Shown here: piece by piece, positions 31,390 through 41,440 of the stretch
How positions within the stretch are numbered: position 1 is the stretch's first letter
Layout: each line of letters begins with the position of its first letter
Origin: Nocardia grenadensis NBRC 108939
GTDB taxonomy: Bacteria > Actinomycetota > Actinomycetes > Mycobacteriales > Mycobacteriaceae
Length of the DNA stretch: 64,000 bases
Reading direction: 5' to 3'
NCBI RefSeq assembly: GCF_001613445.1
Contig: NZ_BDCJ01000005.1
Location: 62,001-126,000, forward strand
Notes under the pieces: model-generated
The model's input: the letters and a program-made list of their open reading frames with translations, nothing else
Database searches by the model: none
What the model was told of the DNA's origin: nothing
Translations under genes and position numbers: made by a program

Positions 31390-32625
31390 TTACTGTTCTG
31401 GTTCTAGCGCATCCGCGTCGCGCCGTGCTCGGTGGACACGCCCACGCCGCAACAGTAGCGCCGAACCGGCCAACGATGCGGCCATGGACGTCACCAAAAC
31501 CGCGGCCTTGGCGAGTTCGGCGGAATCGGGATAGTTCTCCAGTGCCAGTTCCGCCACCAGCAGGCTAACGGTGAACCCGATCGCGCCCAGCACCGACAGG
31601 GCGAACATGTCCCGATAACCCAGATGCGCCGGGCGTTCGGCGATTCCGGTGCGGACGGCCAACCAGCTGATCCCGAAGATGCCGGTGGTCTTGCCGATGA
31701 GCAGACCGAGGATGATCGCCAGCGACAGCCGGTCGGTGAACAGATCGCCGAAAACTTCCGCGTTGATCGGTACTCCGGCCGCGAAGAGCGCGAACAGCGG
31801 CACGCACAGCCCGGCCGAAATGGGTTGGAAACGGTGTTCCCAGCGGGTGGCGGGGGCTTCGGCTTCGCCCTCGTCCGGGCGGACCCGGGTGAGCAGACCA
31901 CAGGCCACCCCCGCCAGCGTCGGATGGATATGCGCTTCGTGCAGCGCATACCAGCAGATCAGGGCCAGCGGGAGGTAGATCAGCGGGGAGGTCCACCGTT
32001 TGTGCTGCGCGAACCACCAGCCCGCGCAACAGGCCAGTGCGGCGGCCAGCCAGGTGAAGGCCAAGCCGGTGGTGAACAGTACCGCGATGAGCACGATCGC
32101 CATCAGATCGTCGACCACGGCCAGACTCAGTAGAAAAACTCGTGCGCTGGCCGGGATCCGGGAACCGGTCATGGCCAGCACCGCGAGGGCGAAGGCGATA
32201 TCCGTGGCGACCGGAATCGCCCAGCCGCGGTCCATTCCGTCGACCCCGAAACCCACCGTGTAGGCGATGATCGCCGGTGTCACCACCCCGCCGGCGGCCG
32301 CGATGATGGGGAGCGCCGCACGTTTGGGGTCGGCGAGTTCGCCCACGACGAGTTCGCGTTTGAGTTCGAGACCGGCCACGAAGAAGAAGACCGCGAGCAG
32401 TCCGTCCTTCACCCAATCGGCCAGGGTGAGATCCAGATGCAACAGCGGAACGGCCAGATGGGTTTCGGTGAGTGTGAGGTAGCTCTGGCCCCACGGCGAG
32501 TTCACCCAGAGCAACGCGACCGCGGCCGCGATGAGCAGCAGTGCGCCACCGACGGTTTCGGTCCGCAGATATCGGGCGAGTTCCAGCCGGGGGTTGGTGA
32601 CCACGGGGAAACCTTTCGGTCGCAT
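31390..32625 (-). CDS. nhaA: Na+/H+ antiporter NhaA
   Basis: 411 residues with about 12 transmembrane helices. GWAIPVATDIAFALAVLAM and AVVDDLMAIVLIAVLF contain the paired Asp residues that carry Na+/H+ (equivalents of Asp163-Asp164 in E. coli), and FFFVAGLELKREL the conserved loop. It exchanges Na+ for H+ to control cytoplasmic pH and salt. I chose ATG 32625 because earlier in-frame residues are not membrane-like. The gene follows acs on the same strand. Confidence 0.93.
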   Translation of the reverse strand: MRPKGFPVVTNPRLELARYLRTETVGGALLLIAAAVALLWVNSPWGQSYLTLTETHLAVPLLHLDLTLADWVKDGLLAVFFFVAGLELKRELVVGELADPKRAALPIIAAAGGVVTPAIIAYTVGFGVDGMDRGWAIPVATDIAFALAVLAMTGSRIPASARVFLLSLAVVDDLMAIVLIAVLFTTGLAFTWLAAALACCAGWWFAQHKRWTSPLIYLPLALICWYALHEAHIHPTLAGVACGLLTRVRPDEGEAEAPATRWEHRFQPISAGLCVPLFALFAAGVPINAEVFGDLFTDRLSLAIILGLLIGKTTGIFGISWLAVRTGIAERPAHLGYRDMFALSVLGAIGFTVSLLVAELALENYPDSAELAKAAVLVTSMAASLAGSALLLRRGRVHRARRDADALEPEQ

Positions 32626-32808
32626 GGACGTTACCGCGCCCGCCGTGAAATTTTCCTTCCATTGACGCGCGCCCATCTCGCCGACCAGACTTCCCGGCAC
32701 ACCTTCGGCAATTCTATTGGCGGCGCTCCCGCGCCGCGAGTCGGGCCCCACCCACGCAAGCCGGCCGGCGAAGGCCGTGGGTTCGCGTGGGCGGGCGCCC
32801 GGTTCCGG

Positions 32809-34764
32809 TCAGTCGGCCCGACCGGCCCGGATGGATTCGAAGACCTGCGGATCGACCAGGGTCGAGGTATCGCCGAGTTCCCGGCCCTCGGCCACATCGC
32901 GCAGCAACCGGCGCATGATCTTGCCGCTACGGGTCTTCGGCAGTTCGGGCACCACGTGGATCTCCCGCGGGCGGGCGATCGGACTGATTTCGCGGGCCAC
33001 CTCGGCCTTGAGTTCATCGACCATCGTGGCCCCGGTGTCGGTGGCCTCGGCGGTGAGGATCACGAAGGCCACGATGCCCTGACCGGTCGTCTCGTCGGTG
33101 GCGCCGACCACCGCCGCTTCCGCCACACCGGAATGCCCGACCAGCGCCGATTCCACTTCGGCGGTGGAGATACGGTGACCGGAAACATTCATCACGTCGT
33201 CGACCCGGCCCAGCACCCAGAGGTCGCCGTTGACATCGAGTTTGGCGCCGTCTCCAGCGAAGTACCAGCCCTGCTCGCCGAAACGGTCCCAGTAGGTGGC
33301 CCGGTACCGCTCCATATCGCCCCAGATACCCCGCAGCATCGACGGCCACGGCTGGTCCAGGACCAGATAGCCGTTGGCCTCGGTCTCGCCGCGCCGCACG
33401 GCCTTGCCCTCTTCGTCGACCACCGCGGCCGAGATACCGGGCACGGGCGTCATGGCGGCACCCGGTTTGGTCGCGGTGATACCGGGCAGCGGCGAGATCA
33501 TGATGGCGCCGGTCTCGGTCTGCCACCAGGTGTCCACGATCGGGGCGGTGCCGGAGCCGATCACGTCCCGGTACCAGCGCCATGCCTCCGGGTTGATGGG
33601 TTCGCCGACCGACCCGAGTACGCGGATGCTGGACAGATCGTGCGCGTCGGGGATCTGGCGGCCCCATTTCATGAAGGTGCGCACCAGCGTCGGCGCCGTG
33701 TAGTAGATCGTGACGCCGTATTTCTCGATGATCTGCCAGTGCCGGTGCTCGTCGGGGAAATTCGGCGTGCCCTCGTAGAGCACCTGGGTGGCGCCGTTGG
33801 CCAGCGGGCCGTAGACGATATAGCTGTGCCCGGTCACCCAGCCCACATCGGCGGTGCACCAGTACACATCGGTTTCGGGTTTGTGGTCGAAGACCACCCG
33901 GTGGGTGTAGCTGGTCTGGGTGAGGTAGCCGCCGCTGGTGTGCAGGATGCCCTTGGGCTTTCCCGTGGTCCCCGAGGTGTACAGGATGAACAGGGGATGT
34001 TCGGCGTCGAAGGCCTGCGCCTCGTGGACCGGATCGGCCTGCGCGACTGTCTCGTGCCACCAGAGGTCGCGGCCCTCGGTCCACTCGACCTCGGTGCCGA
34101 CCCGGCGGACCACCAGGACGTGCTCGACGCTGGAGGGCACATCGCCCTTGGCGTACAGCGCCTCGTCGACGGCTTCTTTCAGCGGCGCGGGATTACCGCG
34201 TCGCCACTGACCGTCGACGGTGATGACCAGCCGTGCTTCGGCGTCGTCGATCCGCTGGCGCAGCGCGGTCGGCGAGAAACCGGCGAAGACCAGTGAATGC
34301 GGCAGCCCGAGACGGGCGCAGGCCAGCATTGCCACAATGGTCTCGGGGATCATCGGCATATAGATCGCCACCCGGTCGCCCGCGGTCAGCCCGAGTTCGG
34401 TCAGGTAATTGGCGGCCCGGCTCACCTCGGCGAGCAGATCGGAATAGGTGATGGTGCGGGAATCGCCCGGTTCGCCCTCCCAGTGCAGCGCGACCTTGTC
34501 ACCGCGCCCCTCCAGCACATGGCGGTCCACGCAGTTGTAGGCGACATTGAGCCGGCCGCCGACGAACCATTTCGCGACCGGTGCGTCGGTCCAGTCGAGT
34601 ACCCGGCTCCACCGCTCGTGCCAGTGCAGGTGATCGGCCTGCTCGGTCCAGAACGCCTCGCGGTCCTGCGCGGCACGCTCGTAGATACCGGCATCGACAT
34701 TCGCCGCGGCAGCGAACTCCGCACTCGGCGGGTAGGCGTCCGGGTGATCGGCGGTTTCGGTCAT
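32809..34764 (-). CDS. acs: Acetyl-CoA synthetase
   Basis: 651 residues, standard length. The ATP-binding P-loop YTSGTTGKPKG and the adenylation motifs WWQTETG and YRATYWDRFGEQGWYFAGDGA are present. The acetylatable Lys615 lies in PKTRSGKIMRR, so activity is likely controlled by reversible acetylation. It activates acetate to acetyl-CoA via acetyl-AMP. ATG 34764 follows GAAGGAAG. Divergent from dppA; same gene order as Rv3667-Rv3666c. Confidence 0.97.
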   Translation of the reverse strand: MTETADHPDAYPPSAEFAAAANVDAGIYERAAQDREAFWTEQADHLHWHERWSRVLDWTDAPVAKWFVGGRLNVAYNCVDRHVLEGRGDKVALHWEGEPGDSRTITYSDLLAEVSRAANYLTELGLTAGDRVAIYMPMIPETIVAMLACARLGLPHSLVFAGFSPTALRQRIDDAEARLVITVDGQWRRGNPAPLKEAVDEALYAKGDVPSSVEHVLVVRRVGTEVEWTEGRDLWWHETVAQADPVHEAQAFDAEHPLFILYTSGTTGKPKGILHTSGGYLTQTSYTHRVVFDHKPETDVYWCTADVGWVTGHSYIVYGPLANGATQVLYEGTPNFPDEHRHWQIIEKYGVTIYYTAPTLVRTFMKWGRQIPDAHDLSSIRVLGSVGEPINPEAWRWYRDVIGSGTAPIVDTWWQTETGAIMISPLPGITATKPGAAMTPVPGISAAVVDEEGKAVRRGETEANGYLVLDQPWPSMLRGIWGDMERYRATYWDRFGEQGWYFAGDGAKLDVNGDLWVLGRVDDVMNVSGHRISTAEVESALVGHSGVAEAAVVGATDETTGQGIVAFVILTAEATDTGATMVDELKAEVAREISPIARPREIHVVPELPKTRSGKIMRRLLRDVAEGRELGDTSTLVDPQVFESIRAGRAD

Positions 34765-35041
34765 CTGAGTCACTTCCTTCGCGTTACCTGCACCATAAGG
34801 GGCCATCTGTGACCCTAGACTCTCGCTCCGGCCCGCCGAGGTGATCCCGGGACGAATGGTCGCCGGTACCCGGTGAGCGGCAGGCGGCGGCCGACGAACG
34901 GCCAACCCGCGGCACGGTCGCGGCGGCCCGGCAGTCGCTCCGAGAGTCCACGAACCCGGCAGGATCGCGCAACGGGCCCTATAGTCTGCTCACAACTCTG
35001 CGGGGTGCCGAGGCCGTGGTCGTGACGAGCCGGGAGGGTGT

Positions 35042-36655
35042 GTGAGGGGATCGTCGTGGGTGCTGCGGACGGCCGCACTGGTACTGGTCCTGGTCGGCGC
35101 GACGGTACTGCCGTCCTGCACGGTGACGCCGGCCCTCGGCGAATCGATCGCGGTCAACGGTTCCGAACCGCAGAACCCGCTGGTCCCGTCGAATACCAAC
35201 GAGAACGGCGGCGGGCGCATCGTGGACCGGTTGTTCGCCGGATTGCGCCGCATCGCGGCGGACGGCAGTCTCCACGACGAGGTCGCCGAATCCATCGAGA
35301 CCACCGATCAGCAGTTCTACCGGGTCCGGCTGAAACGCGGCTGGACGTTCTCCGACGGTTCCCCGGTGACCGCGCATTCGTTCGTCGACGCCTGGAACTA
35401 CGGCGCCCTGGTCACCAACGCGCAGCTGCAGAGCTATACCTATGCGCCGATCACCGGGTTCGAGGACGTGCAGGCCGACCCGCCTCGGGCACAGACCATG
35501 TCGGGGCTGCGGGTGCTCGACGATCTCACCTTCACCGTCGCGCTGAAAGAACCCACCATCGACTTCCGGACACGGCTGGCCTATGCCCCGTTCTATCCGC
35601 TGCCCGCGTCGGCGTACGCGGATATGGAGGCGTTCGGGCAGCGACCGATCGGTAACGGCCCGTACCGCTTCGCGACCGCCGACGCCTGGCGGCACGATGT
35701 GAAACTGGACCTGGTGCCCAACGACAGCTACCGGGGTGGGCGTCCGGCCCGTAACAAAGGCCTGACCTTCGTGTTCTATTCGGACTTCGATGCCGCCTAC
35801 GCCGATCTGCTGGCCGGCAATCTCGATGTACTGGATACGGTCCCCGCCAGCGCGCTGACCGTGGTGGACGACGATCTGGGGGAGCGGGCGGTCTCGGCGC
35901 CGACCGCGCAGAACCAGTGGATCGGTACCCAGCCCGGCCTGCCGCATTTCGGCGGCGAGGAAGGCCGGCTGCGCCGACACGCGATCTCGATGGCCATCCA
36001 GCGGCAGGCCATCGGCGATAAGATCTTCCGGGGCACCCGGGCCGCCGCCCGCGACTACACCTCGCGGGTGCTCCCGGGCTACGACGGCGATCTGCCGGGC
36101 GCGCAAGTGCTGGACTACAACCCCGACGAGGCGCGCCGGCTGTGGGCGAAGGCCGACGAGATCTCGCCGTGGTCCGGGCGTTTCGAGATCGCCTACAACG
36201 CCGACGGCGACCATCAGGCATGGGTGGACGCGGTAGCCAACAGCATCAAGAACACCCTCGGTATCGAGGCCGTGGGCGCGGCCCTGCCGACGTTCAAACA
36301 ACTGCGCGATCAGATCACCGGCCGGAGCGTCGGCAAAGCGTTCCGGTCGGGCTGGCAGGGCGACTATCCGACCATGCTCCAGTTCCTGGAGCCGGGTTTC
36401 CTGAGCAACTCCGAGACCAATGATTTCGACTACCACAACCCGGAATTCGACGCGCTCGTCGCGGCGGCCGAGGCGGCGTCGACCGAGGCCGAATCATGGG
36501 CGCTGGTGGGCCGCGCGCAGGCGCTGCTGCTGCGCGATATGCCGACAATCCCGATCTTCGACTACGTCAACTCGGCCGGGTACTCCGAGCGGGTGCGCGG
36601 TGTTGTCTTCGGCTGGAACGGCCTGGCCGATTTCGAGAACATCGAGCTGATATGA
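35042..36655 (+). CDS. dppA: Peptide ABC transporter, lipoprotein substrate-binding protein
   Basis: 537 residues from a GTG. A Sec lipoprotein signal with lipobox LPSC ends near residue 26, and the family-5 solute-binding fold follows (NGSEPQNPLVPSNTNE..., LKRGWTFSDGSPVTAHSFVDAW). It captures oligopeptides, or haem as reported for mycobacterial Dpp, outside the membrane and hands them to DppBC. First gene of a four-gene operon. Confidence 0.94.
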   Translation: MRGSSWVLRTAALVLVLVGATVLPSCTVTPALGESIAVNGSEPQNPLVPSNTNENGGGRIVDRLFAGLRRIAADGSLHDEVAESIETTDQQFYRVRLKRGWTFSDGSPVTAHSFVDAWNYGALVTNAQLQSYTYAPITGFEDVQADPPRAQTMSGLRVLDDLTFTVALKEPTIDFRTRLAYAPFYPLPASAYADMEAFGQRPIGNGPYRFATADAWRHDVKLDLVPNDSYRGGRPARNKGLTFVFYSDFDAAYADLLAGNLDVLDTVPASALTVVDDDLGERAVSAPTAQNQWIGTQPGLPHFGGEEGRLRRHAISMAIQRQAIGDKIFRGTRAAARDYTSRVLPGYDGDLPGAQVLDYNPDEARRLWAKADEISPWSGRFEIAYNADGDHQAWVDAVANSIKNTLGIEAVGAALPTFKQLRDQITGRSVGKAFRSGWQGDYPTMLQFLEPGFLSNSETNDFDYHNPEFDALVAAAEAASTEAESWALVGRAQALLLRDMPTIPIFDYVNSAGYSERVRGVVFGWNGLADFENIELI

Positions 36656-36695
36656 CCGCCGCCCGCGAATCCTCGCCCCGACCGCAGGAGTGCCC

Positions 36696-37622
36696 ATGGC
36701 GTGGTATGTAGTGCGGCGTCTGCTGCAGATGATCCCGGTGTTCTTCGGCGCGACCCTGCTCATCTACTTCCTGATCTACAAGATCTCCGGCGGCTCGGTC
36801 GCGGCTCTGGCCGGTGACCGCACCCTCACGCCCGCGCTGGAGGCGCAGCTGAAGGCGCGCTACCACCTCGACCGCTCCTTCCTGGTGCAGTACCTCTACT
36901 ACCTGAAGGGCATCTTCACCTTCGATCTCGGCACCACATTCTCCGGACGGTCGGTGAAAGATGAACTGGCCCGTGCCTTTCCGATCACCCTCCGGCTTGC
37001 GGTACTGGCGCTGGTATTCGAGGCTGTGTTCGGGCTCCTGTTCGGCACGCTGGCCGGATTGCGCAAGGGCAAGCTGTTCGACACCACCATGCTCGTGCTG
37101 AGCCTGGTGGTGATCGCGGTGCCGGTGTTCGTCCTCGGTTTCCTCGCGCAGTACCTGCTGGGCGTCGAATGGGGGATCGCGCCGGTCACCGTCGGCGCCG
37201 ATGCGAGCTGGGGTCGCTTGATCGTGCCCGCCCTGGTGCTCGGCTCGCTGTCCTTCGCCTATGTACTGCGGCTGACCCGCAACGCCGTGGCCGAGAACCG
37301 GGACGCCGACTATGTGCGTACCGCCACCGCCAAGGGGCTGCCGCGACGCCGGGTGGTCCGGGTGCACATCCTGCGCAATTCGCTCATTCCGGTGGTCACC
37401 TTCCTGGGCGCCGATCTGGGCGCGCTGATGGGCGGTGCGATCGTGACCGAGGGCATCTTCAACATCCCGGGTGTCGGCGGCACGCTCTATCAGGCGGTCG
37501 TCCGGGGAGAGGCCCCGACGGTGGTCTCGTTCGTCACGGTCCTGATCGTGGTGTTCCTGCTCGCCAACCTGCTGGTGGACCTGTTGTACGCCGTGCTCGA
37601 TCCGCGGATTCGCTATGCCTGA
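36696..37622 (+). CDS. dppB: Peptide ABC transporter permease
   Basis: 308 residues, six transmembrane helices, beginning MAWYVVRRLLQMIPVFF, the hallmark DppB/OppB N-terminus. The EAA-like loop is RTATAKGLPRRRVVRVHILRN. ATG 36696 has AGGAG 8 nt upstream, better than the GTG at 36690. Forms the membrane channel with DppC. Confidence 0.95.
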   Translation: MAWYVVRRLLQMIPVFFGATLLIYFLIYKISGGSVAALAGDRTLTPALEAQLKARYHLDRSFLVQYLYYLKGIFTFDLGTTFSGRSVKDELARAFPITLRLAVLALVFEAVFGLLFGTLAGLRKGKLFDTTMLVLSLVVIAVPVFVLGFLAQYLLGVEWGIAPVTVGADASWGRLIVPALVLGSLSFAYVLRLTRNAVAENRDADYVRTATAKGLPRRRVVRVHILRNSLIPVVTFLGADLGALMGGAIVTEGIFNIPGVGGTLYQAVVRGEAPTVVSFVTVLIVVFLLANLLVDLLYAVLDPRIRYA

Positions 37623-37636
37623 ACAGGAGTGCGGTC

Positions 37637-38599
37637 ATGTCCGATGAGAAGCCGGCCCGCCCCATCAGGCCCGACCGGCAACGCTGGGTCGCCGCCCCGG
37701 ACGCGGTGACCGTCGAAACCACCGATCGAGTGCACGTGGCGGGCGCACCGCTGGGGTTCTGGGGGCAGGCCTGGCGCGGCCTGCGGCGCAACCCACTCTT
37801 CCTGATCGCGATGGCGATCATCGCCCTGGTCCTGGTGGTCGCGGCCTTCCCGGGGCTGTTCACCGATCAGGACCCGCGCTACTGCGTGGTCGACAACAGT
37901 CTGCTGCCGCCCAGTTCGGCGCACTGGTTCGGGTTCGACCTGCAGGGTTGCGATATCTATGCCCGCACCGTCTACGGGGCGCGGGCCTCGGTCCTCGTCG
38001 GCGTCGGTGCGGCCCTGCTGTTCGTGCTGATCGGCGCGACGCTCGGCGCGCTGGCCGGTTACTACGGTGGGTTGCTCGATTCGGTGATATCGAGGATCTC
38101 CGAAATCGTCTATGCCGTACCGCTGATGCTCGCCGCCATCGTGCTCATGCAGCTGTCGACCACGCGCACGGTCGGGCTGGTGATCGTCACCCTCGCCGGT
38201 TTCACCTGGCCGCAGGCGGCCCGGATCGCCCGTGGCGCGGTGATCGCCGCGAAGAACAGCGAATACGTGCTCGCGGCCCGGGCGCTCGGCGTCTCCCGGC
38301 TCAGCATCCTGGCCCGGCATGTGCTGCCGAACTCGCTGGGCCCGGTGATCGTGGTGACAGCGATCTGGCTCGGGGTTTTCATCGTCACCGAGGCCACACT
38401 GTCGTTCCTGGGTGTCGGCCTGCCGCCCACCGAGGTGTCCTGGGGCGCCGATATCGCCACCGGTCAGCAGCAGTTGCGCGGCGGTTCGCTGATCCTGTTC
38501 TATCCGGCCACCGCGCTGGCGCTGACGGTGCTCGGTTTCATCATGCTCGGTGACGCACTCGGCGACTCCCTGGATCCGAAAGGGCGGGCGGCGAGGTGA
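37637..38599 (+). CDS. dppC: Peptide ABC transporter permease
   Basis: 320 residues with an N-terminal OppC_N segment (GLRRNPLFLIAMAIIALVLVVAAFPGLF) and five further helices. The coupling EAA loop is AARALGVSRLSILARHVLPN. CAGGAGT precedes the ATG. Two Cys in the first external loop (RYCVVDN, QGCDIYA) could form a disulfide. Pairs with DppB. Confidence 0.95.
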   Translation: MSDEKPARPIRPDRQRWVAAPDAVTVETTDRVHVAGAPLGFWGQAWRGLRRNPLFLIAMAIIALVLVVAAFPGLFTDQDPRYCVVDNSLLPPSSAHWFGFDLQGCDIYARTVYGARASVLVGVGAALLFVLIGATLGALAGYYGGLLDSVISRISEIVYAVPLMLAAIVLMQLSTTRTVGLVIVTLAGFTWPQAARIARGAVIAAKNSEYVLAARALGVSRLSILARHVLPNSLGPVIVVTAIWLGVFIVTEATLSFLGVGLPPTEVSWGADIATGQQQLRGGSLILFYPATALALTVLGFIMLGDALGDSLDPKGRAAR

Positions 38600-40263
38600 C
38601 CACCACGGACCGGGGAGCGGATATGACCGACGTGCAGAAGGAGCGGCCACTGCTGCGGATCCGGGAGCTGCGGATCGCGTTCGGGGAGGGCGACGACAGG
38701 GTGGACGCGGTCCGCGGTGCCGACCTCACGGTGTACCCCGGGGAGACGGTGGCGATCGTCGGCGAGAGCGGGTCGGGGAAATCGACCACCGCGCACGCGA
38801 TCATCGGCCTGCTCCCGCGCGCCGGCCGGATCGTCGGGGGCAGTATCGAATTCGACGGCACGGAACTGACCGGCGCGGCCGAATCGCGCCTGGTGGAACT
38901 GCGGGGCAAGCGAATCGGTTTCGTTCCGCAGGACCCGATGTCGAACCTCGACCCGGTGCACAAGATCGGATTCCAGATCCGGGAAACCCTCGCGGCCAAC
39001 GGTATCGCCCGTGGCCGCGCTGCCCGGGACCGGGCGGTGGAACTGCTGCGCTCCGCGGGGATACCCGATCCGGAGCAACGGGCCGACCAGTACCCGCACG
39101 AATTGTCCGGCGGCCTACGGCAGCGTGCGTTGATCGCGATGGCGTTGTCGGGGCGCCCCGGGTTACTGATCGCCGACGAACCGACCTCCGCTCTCGATGT
39201 CACCGTGCAGCGCCGGATCCTCGACCATATCGAGAGCCTCACCGCCGAATTCGGCACGGCGATGCTGCTCATCACCCATGATCTCGGCCTGGCCGCCGAA
39301 CGCGCCGAACATCTGGTGGTGATGTATCGCGGCCGGGTGGTGGAATCGGGGCCTGCGCTGGAACTGTTGCGCGATCCGCGGCACGAGTACACCCGCAAAC
39401 TGGTCGAATCGGCGCCCTCGCTGGCGGCCGCCCGGCGCCCAGAACGCGTTCGTGAACTCGCCACCCGGGATGCCGTGCTGGTGGCCGACCGGCTCACCAA
39501 GAAATATCGGACCCGCGGTTCGGTGCCGTGGCGATCCGGGGAAGCCGTTGCCGTCGAGGATGTGTCGTTCACGCTGCACCGCGGGCGCACCACCGCGCTG
39601 GTCGGGGAGTCCGGGTCCGGCAAGTCCACGGTCGCGCAGCTGGCGCTCGGTCTGCTGGAACCCAGCTCCGGGGCGGTCGTGTTCGACGGCGGGGATATCG
39701 GTCGCCTGAAGGGGCGCGAGCAGATACGGTTCCGGCGCCGGGTGCAGCCGATCTTCCAGAACCCGTACGCCTCGCTGGACCCCCTGTACTCGATCCATCG
39801 TTGTATCGATGAACCGCTGCGCACCCATGGGATCGGCACCCGCAACGAGCGGGAGAGCCGGGTCCGCGAACTGCTGGAACACGTCGCGTTGCCCAGCAGC
39901 GTGCTTTCCCGCTATCCCGACGAACTCTCCGGCGGCCAGCGGCAGCGCGTCGCCATCGCACGCGCCCTGGCTCTGGAACCCGAACTGCTGGTCTGCGACG
40001 AAGCGGTCTCGGCGCTCGACGTCCTGGTCCAGCAGAACATCCTCGATCTGCTCACCCGGCTCCAGGACGAACTGGACCTTACCTATCTGTTCATCACCCA
40101 TGATCTGGCGGTGGTCCGTCAGCTCGCCGACGAGGTCCTGGTGATGCATCGGGGCCGGATCGTCGAAGCGGCGCCGGTGGGGGAGATCTTCGATTCGCCG
40201 CGCGAGGAATACACCCGCCGCCTGCTCGAGGCCATTCCCGGCCGCGACCTGCTCACCGGCTGA
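38596..40263 (+). CDS. dppD: Peptide ABC transporter, fused double ATPase
   Basis: 555 residues with two ABC domains: residues ~14-270 (Walker A GESGSGKST, signature LSGGLRQR) and ~290-550 (GESGSGKST, LSGGQRQR). The first also has the OppD/F-type C-terminal extension. Both sites look intact. This fusion replaces the separate DppD and DppF of other bacteria and energises DppBC. GTG start overlapping the dppC stop by 4 nt. Confidence 0.94.
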   Translation: MTTTDRGADMTDVQKERPLLRIRELRIAFGEGDDRVDAVRGADLTVYPGETVAIVGESGSGKSTTAHAIIGLLPRAGRIVGGSIEFDGTELTGAAESRLVELRGKRIGFVPQDPMSNLDPVHKIGFQIRETLAANGIARGRAARDRAVELLRSAGIPDPEQRADQYPHELSGGLRQRALIAMALSGRPGLLIADEPTSALDVTVQRRILDHIESLTAEFGTAMLLITHDLGLAAERAEHLVVMYRGRVVESGPALELLRDPRHEYTRKLVESAPSLAAARRPERVRELATRDAVLVADRLTKKYRTRGSVPWRSGEAVAVEDVSFTLHRGRTTALVGESGSGKSTVAQLALGLLEPSSGAVVFDGGDIGRLKGREQIRFRRRVQPIFQNPYASLDPLYSIHRCIDEPLRTHGIGTRNERESRVRELLEHVALPSSVLSRYPDELSGGQRQRVAIARALALEPELLVCDEAVSALDVLVQQNILDLLTRLQDELDLTYLFITHDLAVVRQLADEVLVMHRGRIVEAAPVGEIFDSPREEYTRRLLEAIPGRDLLTG

Positions 40264-40355
40264 ACCGGCCGCAACCGTCGTCGGCGGCGGGGGTCGGGTC
40301 CTGCCTGCGGGGCTGGCGCTCGCGCCGGGATCCGGCGGCGGTAGCGTGCTGATCC

Positions 40356-41099
40356 GTGACCGATCCGCTCGCGCCGCTCATCGAACTGCCCGGGGTTCGG
40401 GCCGCCGCCGACAAGGCCCGCGACGCACTGGCCGAGGTCCACCGGCACCGGGCGAACCGCCGCGGCTGGGCAACCACCGCCGCCGAGGCCTCGGTGCGTG
40501 CCGCCCGATCGTCGGCGGCGCTGGAGGGCGGTAGTACGGAGTTGCCGGCCGACGGCGCGATCACCGACCCGATCCTGGCCGGTGCGCTGCGGGTGGGCCA
40601 GGCGCTCGACGGCGACGCGCTGCGCAACCTGGTCGGCATCTGGGAACGCGCGCCGCTGCAGGCACTGGCCCGGCTACATCTGCTGGCGGCCGCCGACCTG
40701 GTCGCCGAGGAGAACGAATTGGGTCGTCCCCGCGCCGACGCCGGCGTCGCGGACCGCCTGGACATGCTGGCGCAGACGCTGCTCACCACCTCCGCACCCG
40801 CCCCGGTCACCGCGGCTGTGGTGCACGGTGAGCTGCTCACCCTGAAACCGTTCGGTTCGGCCGACGGACTGGTCGCGCGGGCCGCCTCCCGACTGGTGAC
40901 GGTGGCCAGCGGGCTCGATGTCCGGTCGCTCGGCGTGCCTGAAGTCTTCTGGCTGCGCCGACGACAGGCCTACCTCGACGCGGCGGCGGGGTTCGGGTCC
41001 GGGACCGCCGACGGTATCGGCGGGTGGGTGCTGTTCTGTTGTGGTGCGCTCGAGGACGGCGCGCGGGAAGCGATATCGATAGCGGACGCTGCCGGCTGA
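40356..41099 (+). CDS. Degenerate Fic/DOC-like protein (Rv3662c-like)
   Basis: 247 residues, all-helical. An N-terminal AARSSAALEGGSTE recalls the SSxIEG segment before Fic domains. The motif region reads HGELLTLKPFGSADGLVARAASRLV (start near residue 157), matching HPFxxGNGRxxR with His replaced by Lys164 and GNGR by DGLVAR. Fic AMP-transferase activity would need the His, so an inactive, repurposed member is likely. It is annotated as a conserved hypothetical protein in M. tuberculosis. Function unknown. Downstream is the Ms1-like RNA on the other strand. Confidence 0.75.
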   Translation: MTDPLAPLIELPGVRAAADKARDALAEVHRHRANRRGWATTAAEASVRAARSSAALEGGSTELPADGAITDPILAGALRVGQALDGDALRNLVGIWERAPLQALARLHLLAAADLVAEENELGRPRADAGVADRLDMLAQTLLTTSAPAPVTAAVVHGELLTLKPFGSADGLVARAASRLVTVASGLDVRSLGVPEVFWLRRRQAYLDAAAGFGSGTADGIGGWVLFCCGALEDGAREAISIADAAG

Positions 41100-41136
41100 A
41101 TCAGCGAGCGCCGGCGGGCGATTTCCCCCGGAACGT

Positions 41137-41435
41137 CAAAGCGGGCGGCGTGGTCGTGAGACCTCACCGCCCGCGAGCACGGACTACCTGGTTACCATGC
41201 GTGCTGGTTTGGGTTGTGTTCTCCGGCCTCGGCGTTCCTCCGGGCTCCGCAGCAGCTCATCCCCGCAGCTATGCGAGGCCATCGCCGGCAACGGACCGGA
41301 TTTCGCAGGCCCACAACGCTTCTGCCCTTGTCGCGGCGAGCTCCGCGTGGGTACCGGGTGTCCGTACTGGGAAGGGTGGGTCGGGAGACTGAGCCTTCTC
41401 TTCCGGCTCCGCCTTGGCCTTCCTTCCTTCCGTGC
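41137..41435 (-). ncRNA. Ms1/MTS2823-like abundant RNA
   Basis: No protein gene fits this 300-nt interval. In M. tuberculosis the RNA MTS2823 (Ms1 in M. smegmatis, ~300 nt, binds core RNA polymerase in stationary phase) lies between Rv3661 and Rv3662c, reading the same way as Rv3661. Here the two flanking homologues are conserved and the minus strand has a promoter (TTGATG at 41464-41469, TAAAAA at 41441-41446, spacer 17). A purine-rich 5' end (GGAGGCACGGAAGGAAGG) follows, with a closing hairpin GCGGGCGG..CCGCCCGC (41141-41174) ahead of TTTGACG. Predicted length about 299 nt. The identity rests on position, size and strand; I cannot align sequences. Confidence 0.7.
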
Positions 41436-41440
41436 CTCCA

